DNA from: an uncultured Collinsella sp.
GTDB taxonomy: Bacteria > Actinomycetota > Coriobacteriia > Coriobacteriales > Coriobacteriaceae
NCBI GenBank assembly: GCA_902478875.1
Contig: CABSMZ010000113.1
Coordinates: 1 to 6,357, forward strand
DNA: 6,357 nucleotides
Reading direction: 5' to 3'
The notes under the pieces were generated by a model, which was given only the letters and a program-made list of their open reading frames with translations, did not search any database and was not told the origin of the DNA. How positions within the stretch are numbered: position 1 is the stretch's first letter; each line of letters starts with the position of its first letter. Position numbers and translations under genes: made by a program. This document shows, piece by piece, positions 1 to 5,387 of this stretch.

Positions 1-311
1 CCCGAGCGGGCGCGCTCGGCAAAGGCCGCGAACTCCTCACGGATGGGATAGGTGAGCTCCAGCTCGTCAGCGATATCAAAATAGCGCTGGCCAATGTCCT
101 CGAGCAGTTCCTCGCACGACACGTGATACTTAACGTGCGCGTTAACCAAGTAGAGCAGGTCGGTCACCTTGGTATCGCCCTTAAAGCGGCGTCCACAGGC
201 AGAAACCACCACAAAACGGCGAGCCGGGTCGGCATCGACGATGGCCTTGATCTTCTTAAAGTGTTCGGCGTCGGCGACCGACGAGCCGCCAAACTTGGCA
301 ATCTTAATCAT
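1..311 (-). CDS. lysC: Aspartate kinase, N-terminal part (runs off the left edge)
   Basis: The reverse strand from the ATG at 311-309 reads 103 codons without a stop, starting MIKIAKFGGSSVADAEHFKK. KFGGSSVA at residues 6-13 is the signature that opens aspartokinases (amino-acid kinase fold), where the lysine and glycines bind ATP phosphates. VVVSACGRRFKGDTKVTDLL (about residues 38-57) corresponds to the family's VVSAPGKR...TKVTDLL stretch, with Cys where Pro is usual. The enzyme phosphorylates L-aspartate, the first step towards lysine, threonine and methionine. Only about a quarter of a normal 400-450 residue enzyme is present, so the regulatory ACT domains cannot be seen and it cannot be told whether the protein is fused to homoserine dehydrogenase. 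The 5' side carries AGAAAGG about 12 bases before the ATG, a mediocre ribosome binding site. It is divergent from thrC, which belongs to the same pathway. The symbol is by function; paralogue type is uncertain. Confidence 0.92.
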   Translation of the reverse strand, partial: MIKIAKFGGSSVADAEHFKKIKAIVDADPARRFVVVSACGRRFKGDTKVTDLLYLVNAHVKYHVSCEELLEDIGQRYFDIADELELTYPIREEFAAFAERARS

Positions 312-415
312 GGGCTGGAGGTTACCTTTCTAAAAAGCCTCTGCGAACCTATTTTGCGCGCTCTGATACCATGGTTTCACCGATTGGGACCAAGGCATCC
401 GAGGAGCAGTGTTAT
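312..415. promoter_or_regulatory. Divergent lysC-thrC intergenic spacer
   Basis: This 104-base gap separates two divergent aspartate-family genes, so it must carry both promoters or receive transcription from further out. I see no convincing -35/-10 pair in either direction. GAGGAG at 401-406 is the likely ribosome binding site of thrC, 9 bases before its ATG. No T-box (no AGGGTGGNACCGCG-like antiterminator), no leader peptide rich in Thr codons and no attenuator hairpin was seen. The promoter assignment is inferred from gene layout only. Confidence 0.4.
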
Positions 416-1951
416 ATGGGAACTTATCATAGTACACGAGGACGCACTTTATCGTGCTCAAGTAAGGTGGCAATCCGCACCGGCATCGCTCCCGACGGGG
501 GTTTGTTTGTCTCGGACGAGCTTGGCACCCAGCAGGTCGATATCAGCTCGCTTGCAGATAAATCGTACTTTGAAATCGCTCAAGATGTGTTGGGAATGTT
601 ACTGAATGATTACACGGCCGAAGAAATTTCGGCGTGTGTCGACGAGGCATACCGCGGCACGTTCGCGAGTGAAGAGGTTACGCCGCTCGTCAAACTCGAC
701 GCAGCGCCGGGTGCTGACGCCCCTCAGACCTATGTGATGGAGCTCTTTGGCGGCCCCACAAGCGCCTTCAAGGACGTCGCCCTACAGATGCTCCCCCGCC
801 TCATGGCCCGCACTTCCGCCAAGGACGGCGGCGCCGAGCGCATCATGATCGTCACCGCCACGTCAGGCGACACCGGCAAGGCCGCGCTCGCCGGTTTTGC
901 CAACGCTCCGGGCACGGGTATTACCGTCTTTTATCCCGAAGGCAAAGTCAGCCGCGTCCAGAACCTGCAGATGTCCACGCAAGAGGGCGACAACGTCGCC
1001 GTCTGCGGCATCCGCGGCAACTTCGATGATGCCCAGAGCGCCGTCAAGCGCATCTTTGCCGATAAGGAGCTTGCCGAGCGTCTTGAGTCCGCCGGCACGG
1101 TGCTTTCAAGCGCCAACTCGATCAACGTCGGTCGCCTGGTGCCGCAGGTCGTCTACTACTTTGCCGCCTATGCGCAGCTGCTGCGCGCCGGCGCCATCGA
1201 GGCCGGCGACGCCGTGGAGTTCTGCGTACCGACCGGCAACTTTGGCGATATCCTGGCCGGCTACTATGCCAAGTGCATGGGTCTGCCCGTCGCCAAGCTC
1301 ATCGTCGCGAGCGACAAGAACAACGTGCTCGCTGACTTCCTGACCACCGGCGTCTACGACCGCAACCGTCCGTTCTTCACGACCATCTCGCCGTCGATGG
1401 ACATTCTCATCAGCTCTAACCTGGAGCGCATGCTGTACTTCCTGTCCGATGGCGACTGCGAGCTCGTTGCCGGCCTTATGGAGCAGTTGGCACAGACTGG
1501 TCGCTACGAGGTTCCCGCCGACCTGCTGGCAAAAATTCAGAGCGTCTTTGGCTGCGGTTGGGCCAGCGAAGACGAGGTTCGCGCTGCCATCAAGAGCTGC
1601 TGGGACGCGAACGGCTACGTGATCGACCCGCACACCGCCTGCGGCTATCACGTCTTTGAGCAGGTCGCCCCCGCCGAGGACGCCAAGGCCCGCGTGCTGC
1701 TTTCGACCGCCAGCCCTTACAAGTTCCCGCGCGCCTGCTGCGACGCCCTGGGCCTCGACGTTCCCGAGGATGATTTTGAAGCCATGCGCGTGCTCGAGCA
1801 GGCCACCAATACGATCGCACCGGCACCTGTCTCTTATACACATCTGCTCGCCGAACTCGAGTCCAAGCCCGTCCGCTTCGAAGACGTCTGCGACGTCGAC
1901 GAGATGGCAAGCTACGTCGAGTCTGCAGCAAAAAAGATGGCTACCAACTAA
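416..1951 (+). CDS. thrC: Threonine synthase (contains a 6-codon adapter-derived insertion)
   Basis: This is a PLP-dependent enzyme that converts O-phosphohomoserine to L-threonine and phosphate in the cytoplasm. I chose the ATG at 416 rather than the in-frame ATG at 371: MGTYHSTRG matches the family's usual YxSTRG opening, and GAGGAG lies 9 bases upstream, whereas 371 has no ribosome binding site. The product is 511 residues. The PLP lysine is K119 in FGGPTSAFKD; TATSGDTGKAA (147-157) and PTGNFGDILAGYYAK (272-286) are the conserved cofactor and phosphate-binding segments; DPHTA is at 405-409. Residues 472-477 (VSYTHL) are encoded by a Tn5 mosaic-end sequence. Without them the text reads APAP-LAELESKPVRF, the expected C-terminal family sequence, so the native protein is probably 505 residues and the frame is intact. 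A terminator follows directly. Confidence 0.96.
   Translation: MGTYHSTRGRTLSCSSKVAIRTGIAPDGGLFVSDELGTQQVDISSLADKSYFEIAQDVLGMLLNDYTAEEISACVDEAYRGTFASEEVTPLVKLDAAPGADAPQTYVMELFGGPTSAFKDVALQMLPRLMARTSAKDGGAERIMIVTATSGDTGKAALAGFANAPGTGITVFYPEGKVSRVQNLQMSTQEGDNVAVCGIRGNFDDAQSAVKRIFADKELAERLESAGTVLSSANSINVGRLVPQVVYYFAAYAQLLRAGAIEAGDAVEFCVPTGNFGDILAGYYAKCMGLPVAKLIVASDKNNVLADFLTTGVYDRNRPFFTTISPSMDILISSNLERMLYFLSDGDCELVAGLMEQLAQTGRYEVPADLLAKIQSVFGCGWASEDEVRAAIKSCWDANGYVIDPHTACGYHVFEQVAPAEDAKARVLLSTASPYKFPRACCDALGLDVPEDDFEAMRVLEQATNTIAPAPVSYTHLLAELESKPVRFEDVCDVDEMASYVESAAKKMATN
1827..1845 (-). other. Tn5/Nextera mosaic-end sequence embedded in thrC
   Basis: The + strand reads CTGTCTCTTATACACATCT, identical over 19 bases to the reverse complement of the hyperactive Tn5 mosaic end AGATGTGTATAAGAGACAG used in Nextera libraries. 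It is translated here as (P)VSYTHL, a familiar fingerprint of adapter contamination in protein databases. It sits between APAP and LAELESKP of ThrC, with no 9-base target duplication beside it and no transposon gene. Because its first C also fits the native CCG or CCT proline codon, the net insertion is 18 bases and keeps the frame. This is most likely an assembly artefact, not biology. Confidence 0.93.
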
Positions 1952-1963
1952 ACCCCATATAAG

Positions 1964-1998
1964 GCGCCGGCGAAAGCCGGCGCACCTTCTTTTTATTT
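1964..1998 (+). terminator. Rho-independent terminator of thrC
   Basis: A perfect 8-base GC stem, GCGCCGGC (1964-1971) with GCCGGCGC (1976-1983), is closed by a GAAA (GNRA-type) tetraloop. It is followed by the T-rich tail ACCTTCTTTTTATTT. It begins 13 bases after the thrC stop, so most thrC transcripts should end before thrB. Confidence 0.9.
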
Positions 1999-2026
1999 AG
2001 CTTTCGGGATGATGACGAGCATGCGA

Positions 2027-2138
2027 GCGGGTCTGGCCGTTTAGTTCGTCGCGAGTTCTGCACGAGCCGGAAAGCACTTAATGTGCTTTCCGAGCGAGCC
2101 AGGACTGCCCGAGCAGCGAACTAAACGGTCAGACCCGC
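2027..2138 (+). repeat. Long interrupted inverted repeat (hairpin) just upstream of the thrB ribosome binding site
   Basis: Outer arms 2027-2048 and 2117-2138 are 22 bases each and pair fully apart from one position (G2036 with T2129), which is a G-U pair in RNA. Inside, 2054-2060 can pair with 2100-2106 (one G-U), and 2068-2077 (CGGAAAGCAC) pairs perfectly with 2083-2092 (GTGCTTTCCG) around the loop TTAAT. The two inner stems share one axis, offset by five bases from the outer one. The whole 112 bases can fold into one long hairpin ending 2 bases before AGGAGG at 2141-2146. No T tract follows, so it is not an ordinary intrinsic terminator on this strand. It could be a structured thrB leader or a dispersed intergenic palindromic element; the sequence alone does not decide. 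Confidence 0.85.
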
Positions 2139-2152
2139 CCAGGAGGACCCAC

Positions 2153-3034
2153 ATGATCAAAATCACCGTCCCAGCAACCAGCGCCAACCTAGGCATCGGC
2201 TACGACACCCTCGGCATGGCCGTCAGCCTCTACTCGCACTTCACCCTCGAGCGCGCCGACAAACTCACCATCACGGGCTGCCCCGAGGAATTCCAAAACG
2301 AGAACAACCTGGTCTACGTGAGCTTTGTCGATGCACTGGCTGCATGGGGCGAGCCGGCTTTTCCCGTTGCCATCGACATTCAAACCGATGTGCCCGTCGC
2401 TCGCGGCCTGGGTTCCAGCTCCACCTGCGTCGTCGCTGGCATCATGGCGGCCGCCGCGCTGACGGGCCACACCGTCGACCGTGCCGAGCTCGTCCGCATT
2501 GCCACCGAAGTCGAGGGCCATCCTGATAACGTCGCCCCCGCCATCCTGGGCGGCGCCGTCTGCTCCTTTACGCCGACCGATTCGCTCCCCCAGTGCCTGC
2601 GCTACGAGGTGAGCGATCGCCTGCGTTTTATTACCGTGATCCCGCCCTACGAGGTACACACGAGCGAGGCGCGCAAGGTCGTGCCGCAGGAGATTCCGCT
2701 TTCCACCGCCGTATGGCAGATGGGCCGCATCGCCGGCATGACGCGCGGTCTCGAGACCGGCGATCTGGACCTGATTGCCGCCGCCAATGACGACCGTATC
2801 CAGGAACCCTATCGTCGCCGTCTGATTCCCGACTACAACGCTGTGCGCGACACCTGCCTTAACGGCGGCGCCAAGACCATCTGGATCAGTGGCTCCGGCT
2901 CGACCCTCATGGCCGTAACCGACGATACCATCGTGGCGAAGTTCCTGCAGGTCAAGCTGCGCGAGCAGTTCCCCAAGTGCGATACGCATATCCTCACGTG
3001 CGACACGGAAGGCGCCCAGATCGAATACCTGTAG
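2153..3034 (+). CDS. thrB: Homoserine kinase (GHMP kinase family)
   Basis: This enzyme phosphorylates L-homoserine with ATP to give O-phosphohomoserine, the ThrC substrate. The chosen ATG at 2153 is preceded 6 bases upstream by a perfect AGGAGG (2141-2146). The open frame extends further up, but that part lies in the hairpin and reads as non-conserved sequence. The 293-residue product has the normal length and all three GHMP motifs: PATSANLG (7-14), the ATP-binding loop VARGLGSSST (82-91), and the C-terminal ISGSGST (245-251). EGHPDNVAP (121-129) is the conserved homoserine-kinase active-site segment. It lies downstream of thrC in the same direction but is separated by a terminator and a long hairpin, so it may have its own promoter or depend on read-through. 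No promoter was recognised. It is followed 21 bases later by another large palindrome. Confidence 0.96.
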   Translation: MIKITVPATSANLGIGYDTLGMAVSLYSHFTLERADKLTITGCPEEFQNENNLVYVSFVDALAAWGEPAFPVAIDIQTDVPVARGLGSSSTCVVAGIMAAAALTGHTVDRAELVRIATEVEGHPDNVAPAILGGAVCSFTPTDSLPQCLRYEVSDRLRFITVIPPYEVHTSEARKVVPQEIPLSTAVWQMGRIAGMTRGLETGDLDLIAAANDDRIQEPYRRRLIPDYNAVRDTCLNGGAKTIWISGSGSTLMAVTDDTIVAKFLQVKLREQFPKCDTHILTCDTEGAQIEYL

Positions 3035-3055
3035 TCGCCGTCCCGTATACTCGCC

Positions 3056-3180
3056 GGGGAGGCCAGGGGCTTTGCCCCCAAATCGTCCTCGGACATGGCA
3101 GGACCCCCGCTGCGCACTTCGTGCGGCGGGGGTCCTGCCGTCCTGCGGAAAGATTTGGGGGCAAAGCCCCTGGCCTCCCC
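3056..3180. repeat. 125-base nested palindrome downstream of thrB
   Basis: Outer arms 3056-3084 and 3152-3180 are 29 bases each and perfectly complementary. A second pair of arms on the same axis, GGCAGGACCCCCGC (3097-3110) and GCGGGGGTCCTGCC (3126-3139), is also perfect, and CGCAC-TTC-GTGCG (3113-3125) forms the tip. Segments 3085-3096 and 3140-3151 form an unpaired internal loop. Each outer arm also contains its own small dyad (GGGGC-TTT-GCCCC and GGGGC-AAA-GCCCC), so alternative folds are possible. No T tract follows on either strand and no clear target-site duplication flanks it. It may be a REP/MITE-like dispersed element or a transcript-stabilising or insulating hairpin after thrB. Confidence 0.85.
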
Positions 3181-3316
3181 TACGTTCACTTCGCTGGCGG
3201 CGGCTACAGGGACCTACACTCTGTAAAAGCGCCGGGCTGATAGTTGCTTTTTATTGGTAGGGGCTCTTGCTAGGTAGGGACACTTACTAGTGACAGGCTT
3301 CGCCTGTGCGCTTGGT
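3181..3316. other. Non-coding spacer between the palindrome and the HTH gene
   Basis: No credible gene is present. The only local structure is a small perfect hairpin, ACAGGC-TTC-GCCTGT at 3293-3307. It begins 10 bases past the stop of the leftward HTH gene and could mark the 3' end of that transcript, but lacks a T tract on that strand. AAAAGC (3225-3230) can pair with GCTTTT (3246-3251) just before a T run on the + strand; the stem is weak and the loop long, so this is a poor terminator candidate for thrB. Confidence 0.4.
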
Positions 3317-4015
3317 TTACGCTGCGCTGGTTTCTTTGTATTCGAAGACTGGTTCTAGGAGGTCTTCGATGTTGCAGTGGAGGGCTTTTGCTATGGCTCT
3401 TACGCTTGTTACCGAAGCTTCATTGATGTTTCTCTGGCGCTGCTCGTACATTTGGATTGAGCGGAGTGACACATCCGATTCGTATGCCAGATCTTGTTGG
3501 GTTTTCTTGAGCCTCTTTCTTGCTAACGCAAGCTTGGTTTGCCTGGACGCTTTTTTCGCCATATCGCAGACGAGGCGAGCCACGCGTTCCTCCGAGGCTT
3601 CGTGCCAGGGGTAGTACAGACTGCGTAGCACATCGAATGGAACGACATGCAGCAAATCTTCGAAAGACTCTCCTAGGCGCCACTGAAGGTATGCCAATAT
3701 CCAGCCTGTCCAATATTCCGGTGTCTTTTCGAATCGGTAGGTTCGATTTGGCATCGGCCTTGATTGATAGCCCGACCTTTCGGCGATAAGCGCGAACAGC
3801 TCAACGCCCGATTTTCCCGACACTACCCATGCGTTGCCGCATTCGAACTCGCGAGCTACGCCGCTCAAGCAAAAGAGTTCAGCAACTTCCGATCCTTCTG
3901 CTCCATAATCGTTAACGGCATAGTCAAAGCAGTCGCCGAGATTGTTCATTGCGTCCTCGAGGTAGTAGACGGGGTATGTCCTACTCGGCCCACGATCCGT
4001 TAACTCTTGGATCAT
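3317..4015 (-). CDS. HTH (Xre/Cro-type) protein, putative antitoxin of the DUF3990-like protein
   Basis: The product is 232 residues. The C-terminal part (about 161-221) is an Xre/Cro-type helix-turn-helix: ARKRLKKTQQDLAYESDVSLRSIQMYEQ and onwards, ending IAKALHCNIEDLLEP, the usual close of this domain. The first 150 residues are a separate helical domain with LEDAMNNLGDCFDYAVNDYG (19-38), a GNAWVVSGKSGVELF stretch (60-74) and EYWTGWILAYLQW (100-112). As I recall, this architecture is common in Firmicutes and Coriobacteria beside DUF3990 genes. I infer that the N-terminal domain may bind the toxin and the HTH represses the operon. The ATG at 4015 lies inside the toxin gene's end (35-base overlap) and has GGGAGGG (4024-4030) 8 bases upstream, indicating translational coupling. 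GC content is visibly lower than in thrB and engB. Function as an antitoxin is not shown by the sequence. Confidence 0.85.
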   Translation of the reverse strand: MIQELTDRGPSRTYPVYYLEDAMNNLGDCFDYAVNDYGAEGSEVAELFCLSGVAREFECGNAWVVSGKSGVELFALIAERSGYQSRPMPNRTYRFEKTPEYWTGWILAYLQWRLGESFEDLLHVVPFDVLRSLYYPWHEASEERVARLVCDMAKKASRQTKLALARKRLKKTQQDLAYESDVSLRSIQMYEQRQRNINEASVTSVRAIAKALHCNIEDLLEPVFEYKETSAA

Positions 4016-4664
4016 TCAAATCAACCCTCCCTGCCATCAAATCCCTAATGTCGACACCATCAGAGTCAAATCCGTTTACCGTATCCAGGTACTTTCGTCG
4101 AGCGTTCTGTTCTCGCTCAAATCGTTTGGGATAAAACTCAGCTCCCGAAGCCTGCTTCCAATCGCGGAACTTAATCGCCGAGAACGCACGCTCACTCATA
4201 AGCGCATATTGAATGCCCAAATCCCCCAAAAACATAATGCGCTGCAATTGCCTGAGCGAGATCATGCCGTTGACAAACTGTCTTGCAAACGAGAAATAGG
4301 AATCGTCTGCACGATAGCCTCGAATAACGTCATAGGGAGAAATATCAATCAGGCAGTTATCCAGCAGATAACGAAGCCCCTCGCGTGCTACTGGCGTTGA
4401 AACATTGAACTCTCTGTTATTCGCCAGAATTGCAAGCCAGTTGAGAATCGAGAACTCACCTGATTCCAAATCCAAAATCGCAAGGCCATCTAAATCAAGC
4501 TCATATCGATTGGCAATGCCATCAGACTCGGTCCGACATGCCCACTCCATTGCCATTTCCTCATGCGGTGTGCAATAAAACCCGCGCCCATAGTCATTGA
4601 ATTGCCTGCATTTATCCAACGATGGATGCTCGACAACAACCTCCGACCCGTGCCAAAGCTCCAT
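3981..4664 (-). CDS. DUF3990-like protein, putative ADP-ribosyltransferase-fold toxin
   Basis: The 227-residue product opens MELWHGSEVVVEHPSLDKCR and continues QFNDYGRGFYCTPHEEMAMEWA (21-42). The pattern of an early His-Gly-Ser, then a [FD]xGxGFY..T segment and a nearby AxxWA helix, is typical of DUF3990 proteins. From memory these are related to ADP-ribosyltransferases, with His5 and Tyr30 in the places of the NAD-binding H and Y. VIRGYRADDSYF (113-124) and LGIQYALMSERAFSAIKF (149-166) match later family blocks; Q152 lies where the third ART motif would be, and no obvious catalytic Glu replaces it. I see no signal peptide or membrane segment. About 60 C-terminal residues (from 167) are charged and unassigned. 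AGGAGG at 4670-4675 is 5 bases from the ATG, so translation should be strong. It is the first gene of the two-gene unit. NAD-dependent activity and toxicity are inferences. Confidence 0.78.
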   Translation of the reverse strand: MELWHGSEVVVEHPSLDKCRQFNDYGRGFYCTPHEEMAMEWACRTESDGIANRYELDLDGLAILDLESGEFSILNWLAILANNREFNVSTPVAREGLRYLLDNCLIDISPYDVIRGYRADDSYFSFARQFVNGMISLRQLQRIMFLGDLGIQYALMSERAFSAIKFRDWKQASGAEFYPKRFEREQNARRKYLDTVNGFDSDGVDIRDLMAGRVDLNDPRVNGSWAE

Positions 4665-4669
4665 ATCGA

Positions 4670-4675
4670 CCTCCT
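4670..4675 (-). promoter_or_regulatory. Strong ribosome binding site of the DUF3990-like gene
   Basis: The reverse strand reads AGGAGG followed by TCGAT and the ATG at 4664. A consensus Shine-Dalgarno in front of a putative toxin suggests that control is exerted mainly at transcription, or through the adjacent hairpin. Confidence 0.8.
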
Positions 4676-4680
4676 AAAAA

Positions 4681-4727
4681 ATATCACCTCAGCGATAGTT
4701 TACCAATAACTATCACTGAGGTGATAT
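4681..4727. promoter_or_regulatory. Inverted repeat with two operator-like dyads in front of the toxin-antitoxin-like pair
   Basis: Two 20-base arms (4681-4700 and 4708-4727) are complementary except at C4693/A4715, around the 7-base centre TACCAAT. Each arm is itself a dyad: TATCAC-CTCA-GCGATA (4682-4697) and TATCAC-TGAG-GTGATA (4711-4726). The half-site TATC[AG]C thus occurs four times in alternating orientation, with the two dyads 29 bases apart. This is the look of tandem sites for a dimeric HTH repressor, and the neighbouring Xre-type protein is the obvious candidate. On the reverse strand an extended -10 candidate, TGG-TAAACT (TAAACT at 4697-4702), falls inside it with only a weak -35. 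On that strand the hairpin is also followed by six T (4676-4681), so it might instead, or also, terminate engB transcripts. Confidence 0.75.
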
Positions 4728-4758
4728 AGATAGGAGCTTTTGAAGGGCTGCAGCCTGA

Positions 4759-5349
4759 CTAGAGGCAGGCCTCGGCGATGCGCTTTTTTAGTTCGTCGAT
4801 GCCGGTGCCGGTTTGGGAGCTTGTGATGATTACGTTTTCGGCCGGGACGTTGAGCTGCTTTTTGATGGCTGCTGCTTGGCGGGCCTGCTGGGTGCGGCTG
4901 AGTTTGTCGGCCTTGGTGAGACAGACGATAAAGTTGAATTCGTTGCCCTGTAGGTAGTCGATCATGTCGTGGTCGAGCTTGCTGGGATCGTGGCGAATGT
5001 CCACCAGCGACACAACCAGGTTAAAGCTGCGCTCGGAGTCGAAGAAGTCACCGATGAGCTCGGCCCAACGGTCGCGCTCGGCCTTGGAGCGACGGGCGAA
5101 GCCGTAACCCGGCAGGTCCACGAAATGCACGTCGTCGGCCTCAAAGAAGTTGATGTTGCTCGTCTTGCCCGGCGTACTGGAAACCTTGACCAGGTTCTTG
5201 CGGCCAAAGAGCTTGTTCATAATCGACGACTTGCCCACGTTGGAGCGGCCGACAAAGCTCACCTCGGGGCAGGTGGACTCGGGAATCTGCGAAACCTTGC
5301 CGTAGCTGGCGACGAACTTGGCAAGCTGGTAGTTAATGGAATCGGCCAT
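4759..5349 (-). CDS. engB: Ribosome-assembly GTPase EngB/YsxC/YihA
   Basis: This is a small TRAFAC-class GTPase needed for late assembly of the 50S subunit. I chose the ATG at 5349: AAGGAG precedes it by 5 bases, whereas an in-frame GTG two codons upstream (5355) overlaps that ribosome binding site. The product is 196 residues, normal for the family. The G motifs are complete: G1 GRSNVGKS (34-41), G2 region TPGKT (59-63), G3 DLPGYG (78-83), G4 TKAD (145-148) and G5 TSSQTGTG (176-183). DLPGYGFA and SxTPGKT identify EngB among related GTPases. It starts 38 bases after the nucleosidase gene on the same strand, so the two are probably co-transcribed. The next gene on the strand is the DUF3990-like gene, 94 bases on. 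The only terminator candidate between them is the inverted repeat at 4681-4727. Confidence 0.96.
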   Translation of the reverse strand: MADSINYQLAKFVASYGKVSQIPESTCPEVSFVGRSNVGKSSIMNKLFGRKNLVKVSSTPGKTSNINFFEADDVHFVDLPGYGFARRSKAERDRWAELIGDFFDSERSFNLVVSLVDIRHDPSKLDHDMIDYLQGNEFNFIVCLTKADKLSRTQQARQAAAIKKQLNVPAENVIITSSQTGTGIDELKKRIAEACL

Positions 5350-5387
5350 GGACACTCCTTGGTCGTAGGTTCTTACAAAAGAGCGCG

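Noticed and set aside
371..415. 15-codon N-terminal extension of thrC from an ATG at 371
   Set aside because: There is no ribosome binding site before 371 and the added residues are not family-like; MGTYHSTRG at 416 is the natural start with GAGGAG upstream.
312..415. T-box or threonine attenuator before thrC
   Set aside because: No T-box consensus, no specifier stem, no run of Thr codons in a leader peptide and no terminator hairpin is present in the 104 bases.
1106..1843. Long reverse-strand frame of 245 codons starting MCIRDR within thrC
   Set aside because: It is the antisense shadow of thrC, and its start MCIRDR is the translated Tn5/Nextera mosaic end, a known contamination signature.
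1800..1870. Genuine Tn5-type transposon insertion in thrC
   Set aside because: There is only one 19-base end, no 9-base target duplication, no second end and no transposon cargo; an adapter artefact explains it better.
2189..2989. 266-codon reverse-strand frame opposite thrB
   Set aside because: It is an antisense shadow in GC-rich DNA; the + strand carries a complete GHMP kinase with all motifs.
4746..4755. Short palindrome GGCTGCAGCC just after the engB stop as its terminator
   Set aside because: As a hairpin it would have a 3-base stem with no T tract; the inverted repeat at 4681-4727 is a far better candidate.
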